Shown here: positions 1 through 15,200 of the stretch, in pieces
How positions within the stretch are numbered: position 1 is the first letter of the stretch
How the letters are laid out: every line of letters begins with the position of its first letter
NCBI GenBank assembly: GCA_035222895.1
Contig: JAVYIG010007915.1
Span: 31,459-95,458, forward strand
Length of the DNA stretch: 64,000 bases
Direction: 5' to 3'
Origin: Strongylocentrotus droebachiensis
Taxonomy: Eukaryota; Echinodermata; Echinoidea; Camarodonta; Strongylocentrotidae
The notes under the pieces: generated by a model
The model's database searches: none
Told to the model about the DNA's origin: nothing
Seen by the model: only the letters and a program-made list of their open reading frames with translations
Translations under genes and position numbers: made by a program

Positions 1-129
1 ACATCTTTCAGTATATGTTTATATATTTTTCCCCCGTAAGTTCAAGGTAATTGGAGTCTAAGAGAAACTGGCTTGAAGTGGTTCAGCATTGTTGGCTCTC
101 ACACCAGACTTGTAAGTAAGTCTACTCAC

Positions 130-255
130 CTTTCCCTTGGGTGGTTTGTGCCTGCGTCTGCTATCACTCCACACCACTCCTACAGCAGCTAGGAGGTTGG
201 TAGAGTGGTGCAACGCAATAGGGCTTAACAGCTCCATGATCTGTTGCCTCACAGC
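130..255 (-). CDS. DOP1: Dopey exon 15 (last exon in window)
   Basis: Residues 1985-2026: [20 protein letters not shown] then LLAAVGVVW. Acceptor TTTTGCAG, donor AAAG|GTGAGT. The intact donor shows that the gene continues with further exons before position 1. Confidence 0.9.
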
Positions 256-3200
256 CTGCAAAAGAAAAATATATTCTCATGTTATGGAAAATAATGAAAT
301 AAATGGAGCAAGGCTTTGGTCATGTAGTACTTACAATAATCATTTCAAATGAAATAAATTTAAATGCGCAATTCATATTCCTTGCACAATCTTTAGGATT
401 GTAATATTTTGGAATGAATAACACTTTAGGTATCTAATTAGACAAACATATGCAGATGTGCATACTTGTTTTGATTTCATATAAAGTATTTAAACAATTA
501 CTGCTGGATGCATTTCACCTTATACCTTCACAATTAACAGAATTTAGTTTCCAAAGAACATATTTCAGTGAATATTCTGCTGCCCCCCCCCCTCCCCCCC
601 CCCCCCCCCCTCCCTCCCAATGCAGCCAATATTTTGGTCTGAAACACATCCATCTAACATTTATGTTTCATGTTATACAGTCAAACCTGTCTATAGCGAC
701 CACCCGAGGGAAACACAAAAAGTGGTCTGTGTAGACAGGTTCCTTTAGTACATGTTTCAATGAGAAACCATTTTCAAGGGTAACAACAAATGTGGCCTTT
801 GTAGACAGGTGGTCACTAAAGCAGGTTTGACTGTATATGTAGACATACATACACAGTACCATGGTCTTCAATTCAAATTTCAATCCTACCTTTGGTGTTC
901 CCATACTGAAGCTAGGATACTCCTGTGTCTTCTCCAGGTCTTCCCTGAGGAGCTCAGAGCTCTGCACAGCGCTCCACAGACGTGCTATACTGGCCATGAT
1001 CCTGGGTAGCATACCTAGGAGCCCCTTCCTGGCCTCCGTCTTGGGGCTGCTCATCGGGCCATCGGGTGTGGCAGCACCCTGCAGGGATACATCCAAAACA
1101 AACACCACATATTTATGGTATACCCTTAAATGCAATACCTTGGCAATAAACCTTGGAAGTAGGCATTTAAAGTTAAAAACTTATTTGCCTCTCGTTGACA
1201 TTAGGATGAAGAATCCATACTGGGAAACATGTTTAGTGGCGCTGTACAGAAGTTCACGAACATGGACAAATAAAGGACTCTTCTGGATCAAACTGATCTT
1301 TTCTTGACGACCAAAATTTTGACAAATTAAATTTAATGCATAACAAGTCCTAGAATGTTTTTGTCCCGAATTTTACAAACGAATCTATTTTGTTAGTGCT
1401 GTTGGTTAGGTCTATGTCTCCAGTTACAAATCAACAGGATATGTTGTAGCTGAGATTAAATTTAATTTGATGACCAATTCTCTGTCTAAACATCAACCCC
1501 CAGTCTGGCCTGAATAGAATCAAATTAAATTCTCAAGCCCCATGGTTGCTTACCCCCAGGCAATCACTTCTTTTCTTGAAACCTTAATTAAGACATGTAA
1601 TTTGATTGTGAATCTGTACCTTTGAGTAACAATTTCAGATTACAGACCGGATTAATCAAAACATATTTCTTAAAAGTTTCACACGTTATGTCATTTTTTA
1701 AAGAAAATCCAATGAGCAATAATCAATGAGCAGAGACTCATCTTGAAGACTCCACAAAATGGAATGGCCTATCTGAAGATCACCCAACGACTACTGACCT
1801 TTGTTTTATCTCTGGTCAGAGCACCAATTAAGCTGCTGAAGAGCTGAGTGGTCGGAGTCGACTCATTCTCGGGACTGGATGCGCTGTGTCTGACGGTCAT
1901 CGACGACAGGCTCGACGTCGACTCCAGCAAGCAGAAGTGACAGATTTGGGTGAGGCCTTCAAGCATGGTGATCACATGATCAGGGGGAAGGTCTTCCTTG
2001 TCACTGATGAAATAAGAAAGTTCTTTCTTTATTTAGTGATCATAACAAAATGTGTAATATATCTGTAAAGCGTTTTATAGACACATTGTTGTATTGATGT
2101 ATTGGGCACTATATAAAAACAGAGTATTATTATCAACATATTAAACACAAGATGGCGGCTTCAGAATGTTAATACATCTAAAATACTGACACTTTTATTT
2201 ACAAATGACCGAGCCAGAGATTCAACAAGTACATGTAGTAAGGATAAATATTGATATTACTGGTTATAACAGATTTCACTGCTATTTGACTTCTGAATGA
2301 TGCAGTATTACATAATAATTAGTTTCTTCTACTCACAAATGACCCACATTATCTTAGTACATTTCTACAGGAAAGCAAGAAGATTCTTGGTTTTACATAG
2401 AATGCATTTACACTATATTGGTGCATTTCTACTTTTAAAGGAGAATCCCTAACAATCAAGGCCACCTGGCATAATTACAAATGCCTGCAGAACTAGCATA
2501 TCTCAATGGTCTGCTAATAAAGCAACAATTTAACATCATTTATCGAGCAAGATAAGCTGAAATTACCTTTTACTACTTTCCTGTAGCTTGTAGACGCCAG
2601 CCAGGGATTCCAGATTGCGGCAAAGTTGACTGGTGAGGGGGATAACCAGCTTAGGAAGCCCCCTCTCCAAGTAGGGCAGTGATTCAGTCATGAGAGCTAT
2701 CCAGTGACGATGCATCTTGGCATTGTGGTGCTGCTTGAGGGCGGTCTGTACCGCCGTCAGGAGTAGACCCTGACAGGACAGCCGCTCCGACTTCAGGAAA
2801 CCCATCGCAGAATTCGGCGACTGGAACTTGAGATGGCGGAACTCCCATTCCCCATCATCTGCTGCGGCTGTTTCTAGAGACGAATCCCTGAGAGGGAAGA
2901 GGTGGTCTTCCAGGACGATGATGGTCAGGACCAGCTTCAGGAGTTGGATTTGGAAAGTTTGAGCAACCTCTGTGAGAAGTTCTGGATGGGCATCCTGTAT
3001 GATGGTTTTGTCCTTTTCCGCCAGTGATGACTTGGACTTCCTGGCACCATACACCGAAGCCAGCAAACAATACACTACAGCCTTTTGAACCTTACACCTG
3101 ACTAGGAGATCACTGATAAAGGTGGCTAGTCCTCTACCACCATTCTTGACAACATCCACTAGTTCAAACAAAACATGCTGGAGGACTTCCATGCTTGCTG

Positions 3201-6200
3201 TCTGGACATCCCGATTCCCAAGGGCATCTCTCTCTCTGGCACGGCCGTCCTGAGGGTAGTAGCTGCGCATGAAGTAGACACAGGTGAGGATGAGAACCTC
3301 GAGATAGGTGGTGCTCCTGAAGCTGAGAAGTGCTTCTTGCTCAAGCTGGGTGTAGAAGTCCCATCCCGTGATGCAACGCTTATGACGGGCAAGCAGCTGC
3401 TGAAGCTTAATCAGCTGGGGAGTGTTGGTGCTGCTGATATTTGTGGACGACATTGCACAGACAAATTGACGTGGGCACGTGTGGAGGATGGATTTTAGCC
3501 TCGCAAGAACATGCAATATTTGTTCCTCATCATAGACTTGAACATAAAGTAGGATATGCTGCTGAAGTGGGTGCAAGGAAGTCAGTTTTGATTCCGGCAA
3601 AAGACGGATGCGTTTCACATCAAACGCCTGACAGTATTCTTGAGGGTATCTCCATGTGATTTCAGAGTCGCTTGTTGGTTCTGTTTCCATACCTGACATG
3701 ACCCCTTCTAGATCGTCCAACATGAACTCTTCTGATCCTTTCACAGGGGAAGTAGGTGCAGCTGTACCTCCTTTGGCTCTAATATATCCCTTAGTACTAT
3801 GGTGTGTACTAGCAGGCGGTGACGACGTTGGGGGCGCTCTTATAACAGAAGCGGAATCCGATTCATCAATCTCCTTCTCCTCAACGTTTGCAATAACCTT
3901 ATCCACCAAGGCATAGAGGATACTTCTGACTGCATCCTCTATGGATTCATCTACCTCTTCGTTGTACACATAGGATGGTTCATCATAGCCATCACTCACA
4001 GATAGATCATCTGTGCTTCCCTCTCCGCTTCCTCTGACTGGGGTAGCAGTGTCTGAACCTGAGTCCGTCTTCCTGTCTGCAGCCATCTTTCCTTTAGTAC
4101 TGATGCTTAGCTTGGATTTATCCCCAACGCTTGTCCCACTGGATTTCCTCCTCTCTGATGATCCTTCGGCATTCTTGGAGGTTGGCGCGCTGGCTTCGCT
4201 ATCAGAATCGCTGAACGACGCTGCATGCGCACCCATCATCATCGGGTTGATTGTCACACTGAGAGGCTTGTGATGGAAATCTGGCGGCTGGCTGAAACGT
4301 AAACCTAGGTTACTCCGCGTCACAAAGTTCATCTTCTCGTCGACACTCGTGCAGGCAAAGACCGGGTCCTGCTTTCCTGCATTCATCACAAACTTCTGCT
4401 CCCCATCTTTCAGGACGTAGAACCTGACGTCCCCATCCACGTTGCTGATACTGTAGATGCGGTTCTCGATGCCGTCCAGGTGTTGCTCTCGCTCCCGGAG
4501 CTCCTCCTCCATCTGTTTTCTCCGCATGGCATCAGCTCCAAGGAATTGGACCGATGCCCTGGCTGTCGCGGGATGAAGCAGGACCAGTAGGATGGGTTCT
4601 AAGAGCCTGGCTATGTCACCACGGTTGATAGCATCTAGAAGCCAGCTCTGTGTGGTGGAGCGGATCATGCTGCTAGGGTGCTCCATACTGTCTAAGACCA
4701 CTAATAGAGATCTGTAAGAACAACAGCATCAATATCTCTGATATACAATGAAACAATCTGACCCATGATGAAGTAAAGGAAAGATATATCATTGGAAGCC
4801 TACTCCAGTGGATGGATGGTTGTATTTCAAAATGAGGGACTGACCGTATCAAGATAAATTAGCACCATTTAGTATCATACGGGGATTTTACTCTGTATTC
4901 CATGAGGAAATCAGTTTAAATGTACACATTGAAAAATCACTGCATAACACCAGACAAATATAATTTTTATTATAGAGAGACATTCATGTACGATGGATCT
5001 TACTCAATGTTTGTGTTCTTTAGGATTCTGTCCCTAAGAATTTCTACTGGGTATAAATGAAGTTACACACATCCATTAATGGCCCTGAGTATCTTTATGA
5101 ACTACTTTTGTCTGTAATATCCTACTTTGTGTAGTGGTGGTAATTTTACCTGATGCTAAGAAAGCATAAATGCTTGTTAGTAAGCAACCAGAGGACCGAC
5201 AGCTTTAGGTCCTCTCTGAGAGACCTGGTAATGAGGATTAATGCCTTACCAAAGGGCACTAGCGCATTGCCTTTGTTTCAAACCCGGGTCGCCGGATTAC
5301 GAGACCACTGCTCTACCAACTGAGCTATCGCGCCTTCATCAATGGTACAAAATTAATAAATATTGTGTATCACTTTTCACGACCAGTAGAGACAAGTTTC
5401 TCACCTGTCAAATGTTCTGATCTTAGAAGCTGGGCTACTTGATCTTATCTGGCTCCGTATCAGGTGCCATAGCAAAGCAAACTTGGTGTGAGCTTCCAAT
5501 GATCCAGTCTGAACACAAATCAAGTGATTAGGGATGTTGATTAATTATTTACCATAAATCAAAGGCTCTACTTGATTGCTTAAAGTTGTTTATCTTAATA
5601 AAAGATTGACTGGAAAACGATTTGTAAACAAATTTGTGAGGTCAATATATATGAATTCCAAACAAAAAAATTACCAATACAAAATAGTATTAACAATAAG
5701 AAGTTGATTAATTTCAAAGTAATAACTGTAAAATCACAATAACATTCAATGTTTTTACACAATCTTCATAAATATCAAAATTTTTAAATGACAACTCTGC
5801 AGTGGAACAGGTCAAAACATCTTTTGAGGAACATCGCAACAACCAAATGTGTTACATTAATGATATGAAGATTGTAGTGATAAATTGGAAATGATGTCAT
5901 AGCAAAATTAAACAGTGGACTTTAATGTCACCATCTGGAAAATATGACTCAGGATCCGACACAAGAAGACCTGGGAGTCACCCACCAAACCAGACGAAAC
6001 CAAACCAAACCAACCTCTGCATTCATCTTATTATTCATTATACAGTCAAACCTGTCTTAAAGACCACCCAAGGGGAACAGAAAAAGTGGCCACTGTAGAC
6101 AAGTGGCCTTTCTAGACAGGTTATACAATACACATTTCTCTCATGGGAAACAAAATGCATGGCCACTATAGAGAGGTGGTCTTTATAGGGAGGTGGTTGC

Positions 6201-9200
6201 TAATACAGGTGTGACTGTAGTTCTTGTCTTACCGTTCTGCTCTGAACCAGCGAGTTTCCGATGATATCTTCACAGATGTAAGCATCAGGTGTAGCGTTGT
6301 GAAGCTGATGAAGCAGATCTGCACTACGGGCGTGGTAGTCTGGCGTCTGGGGGCTCAGGTGGGACCAAAGACCTACTGCAACTCTCTGTAACATTATCAG
6401 AAGAGAAGATATTTAGTTGTGGTTGGAAAATGAAAAATAGCTTGACACTGTTTGATATTCTATGTATACTTATGTTAAATGACATGTGTCAGATATTCAA
6501 ATGTTCTGTCCATGATTTCCCATTAACACGAGTTGAAATATCTCAAGGGCGCACCATCTCAAGGCTATTGCTCAACACTGTCTATGCTGAAACGGTGAAA
6601 TCTATCAAAGAGATTTGTATAGTTTAATACAGTGATATCTAGCGATGTCCATTATCTGTTGCATCTTCAGTGCCTAATCATAATTTTAAATTTTTCATTT
6701 ATTTATTTATTTATTCCATTTGATTTAAACAGGCCCCGTCAGTAATCAGATACCACAATCATTGATCTTACGACAGTTCTACGCGAACCTGCTGTACTTT
6801 ACTTCTCCCGAGAAGAAAACAAAATGGCTTCCTACCTGGAAATAGCTGGAGCTGTAGTTGAGGCATTCCAAGTGTTTGGATGAGATGGCTGGGATGAGTA
6901 CCACTGATATTGTCCCTGATTCAGAGCGGGGTGAGTTAGGCGGGTTGGGCAGCACCAGTTTGTTATCTGAGCTTGACATGACTGACTTGGTCAGGGTTAT
7001 GAGTTCCAGGACAGTCGAGATGGCCATGGTCTGTGTTTTAAAGTCTTTGAGGAAGCAGCAACAGGTCAGGAGGTTCTGAAGCCAGTCTGGCAGGCCTAGC
7101 ATACTCCCTGGGAAGGTAAAGTGGAAACATAAGAACAATTAGATGGGACTAAATATGAAATAACTTCTAAATATGCTAATAAAACAATAAAGCTTGGTCA
7201 GGGTTAATATGCATCCAGGACCACACAGATGGCCATGGTCTTGGTGTCAAAGTCTGTAAGGAAGCAACAACAGGTCAGAATGTTCTGAAGCCAGTCTGGC
7301 AGGCCTAGCATACTCATACGACAGGCGAGTTGGAACAGGGGATGAAGTACATGTATATGGGATTGAATGTAGATTAACCATTATATCCCGAGGTAACAAC
7401 AATTAATTCGGGAGGACCATTCTCTAAAGATATCCTATTTTTAAACTACTCTATACATCAAAAAATTATGCAGAGATTTTGTCACATCTTTCTGTTCATG
7501 CATATTCTGCAGTATTAATGAAATACAATGCACTATATAAGATAACTGAGCCATCTCTATCATATCTGGGGAGTGTTTCACAAAGACTAAGATCAACTTA
7601 AAGTTGGACTTTACTATGGAAGGCTGTTCATGCCAGTTACTCTCACCATTGGTCTCTCAAGGGACGTCACAAATCTACAGAATTAAAAAAAATAATTATA
7701 GTTCATTGTTGAAGAAAAAAAGTTACTCACAATGTAAACGCAAGTTATATTTAAGACTTGTTTTCTTTAACAATGGTGAGAGCAAACAGTGGCATGAACG
7801 GCCTGCCAGTGTTAAGTCCAACTTAATGTCGATCTTGGTCTTTGTGAAACACTCCCCTGAAGTAACTTTTGTACATGTATATTGAAGATATAGATGAGAG
7901 TTCCTCTTTACTCACCTTTGATCCTAGGTGCTTTGAGTAGTGAAGCTGAAACGGTCTCATTACAGTACATTGGAAAGCAAGCAAACTCGACCAACAGATT
8001 ACAAGCTGTACTGAATGCCTGACATAGCACCTTGGATGATGAACAATTGATAGTCACGTCAGCTACAGAGAATACAAAATAATAGAGATTTACAATGATA
8101 AAATTCAAACAAAAATATCATTACATTCACAAAGATATCATAAAGAAAAAACATGTACATGTACTTGCACATGAATATCATTGCTTATGAATATATACAA
8201 AATGTTTTGTTTGGAAAACAAAGGACAAAGTGTACATTGTGTATTAAAATTGTTGTTTATAGGCCATGATCTGTAGTACACAAGTTAACTTAATTTCAAG
8301 AAAGTAATTGATCCGATATTTCAAGATACCAGCATGTTATCAAGCTAACAATATTTACAGTTTAAACTATTAAGAATATCATTAGCCGCAAAAGCCTTAC
8401 TCTCTTAAATTAATGTAAGTATATCACAATTGTCAATAATAAAACCTGATATTATGTGTCCCCCTAAAACAAAAAACTATTAAAATAAATTTGAGTTTCA
8501 AACGTTCATATCCACACAGACAACCCAAAGGTGCTGGTACACAGAATAAAATCAGGCATAGAGGAAAAGATTCAATCTGCTCACCTAAATACTGTCTGGC
8601 AGCCTCATCACTTGTCAATGCAGAGTCTGTTCTTGTCCTCACGTCCTCCATCTTGTCACTCTTTGGTTTCCATGGCAACTCCTCCCATGAATTCCTCTTC
8701 TTCGTCTCTCCCTCCTTTGCCTCATCATTGTCTTTATCAGAAGCATCCTCAGGCTCTTCCTGACCATTTTCCGATGGACCTTTGACGGGGGAAGCAACCA
8801 CGTCACCCACCTGAAGCTTGGTCATGCACGTCTTGACGATGTCCGCGTTGGGCAAGATCTTCTTGGTGATCAGTTTGGCAAAGAATGTCTGAAAGCACTG
8901 CACGCAGGCCTGCATCAAGAACATGGGAGGTCCATCCTTGTCGCTCTCGCTGTTGCCCATCGATGAGATGCTAGGGTTAGGTGGTTTTCTATCAACTGTT
9001 TTGGCCTGTTCAGGACTGTCCATAGATTCGTCCAGGAGGGAACTGGAGTCCTGTCTACTACTGAGGCTGGTGGGGCGACGCAGACGGGTGGGAGGGGGGT
9101 TGTTCTCGCTGAATTTCGTAGGTTGTGAGGAAAGTCGGTCAAGCGATTGCACTGTCCCAGAATCGTCATCACTATCTTTGTCCTTTGCATCAATAAGTGT

Positions 9201-12200
9201 ACTACTCTCATCATCATCATCCTCCTCCTCCTGCTTCTCCATGTCCTTATCCTTCAGTTCTGTTCCTATAGTCATCCCCTTCCCATCAGACTGCTCACCC
9301 TTCCGTGTGGGAACTGGGGCTCTCTCTTGCCCGGCTTCCCTACGCTCAGGTTCAATCATCTCGTACCCATTCTCTATCCCCTCCAACTGCTTGAGAAGAG
9401 CCTGAGGAAGCTGGTCTGGTTCGGGGTGTGGTATCAGACCGGTCTTGGTATCAGGGCTGGTCACCATGGATGGCTGGACTTTGGTCAGCAGTTTGAGGCA
9501 CAGCCCAAGGGCATGGTGAATGTCACTCAGGTCCAGGTAGCCACAATAGTTGGTCAGGGTCATGATGATCTTGCACAGAAGCTGCGGTAGATACTCCGTT
9601 GGGGTTTCAGGGTAGGTTTCCTGTGTGGTCATTGAAATAACGATTAATGGAGCCAACAGAAAAGACTCTGAATCCTCTATCATTTATCAAGGATCAATAA
9701 GAAAAGAGAAACATAGTACATAGTCAACTTTCTCTACAAGAAGTTATCTTGACTTAAGTCCTAACTTATGAGAATATTCTTTTTTCATACATTAACATTT
9801 CTAATTTAATTTTTAAATAAAATAAACTCAAATTATTTGCAGGTTAATACCCTATTAAATGTGACAACTAATGACAAAAAGTATGAAGTTCAGAGTTTAA
9901 ATGGACCTTGAGAAACTGTACTAACAGTGTTGTCCGATAGACCACCCAAAAATAAAATGTTCTAGAACCACCATCAGCAGTAGCGATATACTAAATCTGC
10001 AATATGTATGAATTTGGATGTTTCATTGTTTGATTAAGACATGCAACAGATAATGTAAGTACTCACTAAGGCAACAATGTCCAGGAGGAAACTGACAAGG
10101 ACACAAAGTTTGGTACAAGTAAAGTTAGTACTGGTAGAGCTGGTAGAGACAGAACCCTGTGCAGTACTCCGAAGCACACTGTGCTGACAGCACAATTCAA
10201 ATTGCTGGGCAATGTATTCCCATATGAAGTACGGTTCAAACGAGTTAAAGAGCAAGTTAGCCGTCTTGATCAGCTCGATGGGCTTCTCTGCTCCCTGCAG
10301 CATCTCCCAATGAGCAAAGTCCGCTTCGTTGTTTGTCGCCAATGGAACAGAGTTGTCCGGTTTTGAGGGTCCCTTCCGCTTGGTGCAGTGGGTGAAGAGA
10401 GCCAGGAATACTTCCAGGAGGATTTCATCGATGATAGGGGTGCTGATCTCCGGTTTGTCCAGAAGGCTGATCAGGATGCGGTAAGGTTTGAAGAATCGCT
10501 GCTTGCTGTCCAGGTTGTACGGATCCAGCGGCGGATCGTGGAGCCACTTCCGCAGCCCCTGGATCAGCAACCGCTTGGAATGAATCTCAAAGTACTCCGA
10601 CACCTCATCCTCATTGCTGACCATACTGTCATTGGTGAGCACACTATTGGTTCTTCGATGCGCCATCACGGATTTGTCCATCCCTACAGGAAGTGCAGGA
10701 GGCAGGCTGGGTAGCTTCTTACCGTTCTCGATACCCAGCAACCAGGAGAAGAGTCTTCTGTTCAAGGACATGTCCCGACGAAGAAGAACACCGAGAGATG
10801 CCGTGAGTAGCTGGGCAAGTTCATCGGGCTCTAAGCCGCAGTTGTGGATAGGGAAGCAGATCATTATGAGGTCTAGCACACTGCGCTGAACAAGCACCAC
10901 AGCATCATTGATGGCTGCACATACAGCTTTCACCTGCAAAAGAAACCATGCATTACTTTCAATTACAAATACAATAAATGTAATAGATGTTTCTGTCATC
11001 ATTACTTAATTTGAATTGTAACTCCTTCATATTGCAATACTATAATCTTCTCACGCAATATAAGTTTTTATATTCTGTTATGTCACAAAATGTATGACTA
11101 GTAAACATGCTGACATCTAACCCAGCACGTAGTAGCAATATACCCTTAATAACATTAATGTACAAATATACATTCATTCAATTAGTGTACACTATATTAA
11201 AGAACATCCATTCATTATCACAGCACAGTATAATTTGAAATGAATTTTAAAATGTATATGACTGCAATACAAAGTTCAATGAATAACCTAACCTCTCAAA
11301 TCTAACTGCATGTAATCTATTTTCCAAGAGAGAAAATAATCTTCTACATTACATGTATGTGGACAGTACGAGTAGGCCTACGTTACAGGAAAAAGTAAAT
11401 TCATTCTCCAAACTGTTGCCACAATAGTCCATTTAATGTTATGTGAATTTCAATGAAGTGTCTGAAAATTAGTTTACATGCATCTATTTATAATATTCAT
11501 ACAGGGTATTACATTAAAACAAACAGAACAATTTACTGACCATGATGCATTTGTTGCTACCAAGGAAGTACTTCTGGTCACTGATGGGCAGTTTCCTGTC
11601 CACCTGAGACAGAATGAAGGAGATGGCCGGTAGTCTGACCACTGGACTGGACAGAACACATTCCCACAAAGCACCATAAAAGTTTGACTTGACCATACCG
11701 GCACATAGCTGCTCTAGTAGTGTGTTGGTACTAGGATAAACAAAAAGAAAAGAAGAAACAATGGGGTTATTTTTTTTCAAAATAATCATAATCATTCACG
11801 TAAGTTTACTAAAATGATGTGTGGAGATGATAAATGTGTGGAGATGATGAATGTGTGGAGATAATAAAAAAGCTACTAGTACATGGTACCAATGCGTGCC
11901 AAGCAAATACAAATCAAACAACTTCTAAACTATTTTTAGAATTGATTGCTGAAGTAATACGTTAAAGTATAACTGTGAATAATTTAGACAATATACAGAC
12001 CCAATGACCTGTAGTCTACTAAATTCAAACTTGGCACTGGGTTGAGGCTTTTGTCCTAAGTTAGGTGGAAGTTGTCTGAGGTCTAAGTTTGCCACTTGTT
12101 AAACATGATTTCATAACCAGGGTAAGGTTCAACTGAATAAGTGGAATACAGACCTAAGACGAGTAGTCAACACAATGCCGTCTTGGTCAGGGTTATTTTT

Positions 12201-15200
12201 TCTGAGAAACGATACAAACTCCTTTCAGCCTCATTCAGATATGGGGTGGTGAAAAGTGGAGAATTTTTTGTGATGACGTAAAGTATATTAAGCTTCACAT
12301 TTCTGTATCTTAACCCTTACTGTACTGGGCTATTTTGAGCACCCTCTGACTGGGGGGGGGGGGGCCCCCGCCCCCCCCCCCTATGATCTCGGCCGTCGAT
12401 TGTCCGATGAACACAAAAATTTGCATGTTTGTAGATATTTACGTAAGGAACAAGATTGTGTAATTATTTTTTCTGAATATGCAAATTTTTGTCGTTAGCC
12501 TAATTAATTATGCAAAATGCGCTAATTTTATGCATTTTACAGAAAACGTGTCAAACTCCACTTTTTTTAATGTGGAAACTCATTATTCATATGAAACTTC
12601 TTTTCTAACACAAAAAAGTTATTTTAATGTAATTAATAATGATAATTTATGCAAATTTTGATGCGATTTTTAATTTATTTTTTATTTTTTTGATGACATG
12701 CGCATACTAATTGTTATGTAACGCCTTACAGGTATATCCGATTTCGACGAAAATGGTATCAAAATGTGCGTAAGACTTGAAGGAAAAAAGTCATGAAACG
12801 ACAATTCAAAATTCCAAGCGGTTGCGGCGCAATCTCCGAAAATGTCGAGTGGGGGGCCTCCCAGGCCCCCCCCCCCCCCCCCCCCAGTACAGTAAGGGTT
12901 AAAACACAAAACTCAGGCGATTTGCGTAGGACCTTTGTCGCATGCAGTTGCCGTTCATTTACACTATAAAAAAAACAGAGTATCGGCTGTTTTGCAGCGG
13001 TTTACCGTGTCATATCTGAACGAGCCTTTAGCCTGTAAGCCAGGTTAGTTCTCACGTAACATACCTGTCAAAGAAATCTGAACCTTCCTCTAAACCGGGA
13101 AGGATGCCCTGGAGGAGACCTGTGAGGGCGGGCTTCAAATGCTCTCCTAACGGAAGATAATGCTCCTCGTATATGTTGAGTAGAACAGGCTTGACTGACA
13201 TAGAAGCATTGCCGAGCAGAGGGAACAGGCCTGCACTGTATATGAACATGTCCTGAAAAGAGCAAGAAGAAAATATGATTATTCAAAGTCATTGGCATGA
13301 AAAATGTAGAATTGAATGGCTGAGGTAACAGGCCTGCACTGTATTATGAACATGTCCTGAAAAGAAAATAATTTGTTTCTTCTAAGTTTAGTTCTAAGTA
13401 TAATGTTATAAGTATGCTTTCTTACAGACATTTAAAAAAAATATAAGGTATCTTAATATGCGATACCATTCATATTGCATTACTGCAGTATCACTTTAAA
13501 GTTGTCTTTGTCTATAAATACAGTTGTTCTTCACAAAACATAGGATTGCTTAAAACTTCTGACAAGGACGACAGCTTTGTTTTGTTTTGTTTTACTATAG
13601 TATTAAAAATCAAGATACTATACACATGACCCTTTGTTTACACCAACATGTTCAGGATTATAATTCAAATTATATTGAGGATTTTTGTTATAAATTAAGA
13701 ACCATTGTATATAGCTGTACGAATAAGTTAAAATAAATCCCAACTCTCAAGCTATGAATCAAGCTAGCATTACTAAGTCGGGATCCACGATACCAGTAAT
13801 TGATATCTTGATCATCATAATGCTAAAGACTATATCATTATCAGTAGCAAGTGAATGCAAAGTGACCAACTGCAATCAAGTGATAATAACCCCTTTTATA
13901 CATATATGTATAAAGTGCAAACACAAAAAAGAAACAGCTGTTCAGTTTTAAATACCAGATGCTATAAACCATGCGATTTTCCCACAATAATAAAGCAGTG
14001 GTTTCTGCTGTGCAATGTAAGCTACACATAGCAGATATATCTAAAATTATGTACAATGTTTACAAACATACTACATATAGCATTGCAGAAAGGCAGTTAC
14101 CAATTCCTTCTTGCATTAAGCAAACTGACAAGAAAAATGAGAGCTACAATAGCAGGTATATCTATCATAGTATCATTGTGAACAATGTTTAACACAAACA
14201 TAATATGTGAGCATTGTCGAAAGTTATGCCCTACGCAAACTGACATTTAAAAAACAACAGACTCAGTTGCTGAATTGAAACAAAATCCCTCAGTACCCTG
14301 AAGATATCCTTTGGTAAAAAATGATTGAAAAATGTAGATTCACGCAGCCATATGGTATTGCAGCGTCTACCCTGGATGCTGAATACAAAACACCACAATC
14401 TGGCTTAATGCCACATATTTCAAGGGATGTTTCTACGAATTGTTGGATCAATGAGATTCAGTGCATCTAATATCATAAAAACATGAATATTTTGTTCCTT
14501 TGATTGATCCTGTAGGGATAAATACTGCAAACTTTGGTACAAAATACTTCATAATTATGTACTTTGAATTCACAATCACCTAATACAAGCTTATATATAA
14601 TGTACACACCATTAAAAAATTGCATTAGGATAGCTGTCATGCTTCAATTATCTTTCTCATGGGCACATGGAAGAAATAGTCATGTTGCAGACTTACTTTA
14701 CATTTCAGTGCACGTCATGGTTTTATGCCCTTTATTATGGGTATGCCCGTTTGGTTTACTCTTTGGGCCTCTTACAAACTCTTACTCCAACGCCTTACCT
14801 GACATAGTAGCTTTGGTCCGATGAATCTAAAGATAAGATCATACGTTTCTAAGGCTTTGAGGTGCACCCCGCTAGGAAGGGCAGGATGCGTGCACTGGGC
14901 CAAACGTTTCCCGATCAAGAGACGTTTTGGAATGATACGGTACCGGGAGTTTGTTTGCAGGACCTAGATGTATAAAGGATATTAAACAGAAGTTATCATC
15001 AATCACATCATTAAATTAAGTTATACAAATATTTTTTGGGAAGTCAATGGAATATTGACGTTAAAGTAGTGTATGCCATTCGCAGTGGGTTAAGGATTAG
15101 GTGTAGTGGTCTTGTGGAGAAGTCTCCAGGCTGTGAATCGCAAGGTACAGGGTTCAAATCCCTCCCTTCAGCCACAAATAAATCTACATTTGCCACACTA

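Noticed and set aside
450-734. Proline-rich small protein on the plus strand
   Set aside because: The proline run is a poly-C tract and the downstream part lies in a MITE.
3175-4273. Plus-strand ORFs of 86-107 codons opposite Dopey exon 12
   Set aside because: Antisense shadows of the conserved minus-strand coding sequence.
5270-5334. Candidate tRNA-Thr (CGT) gene on the minus strand
   Set aside because: A and B boxes are present but the acceptor 3' strand is missing and a SINE body follows; the same body is found at 40.8 kb.
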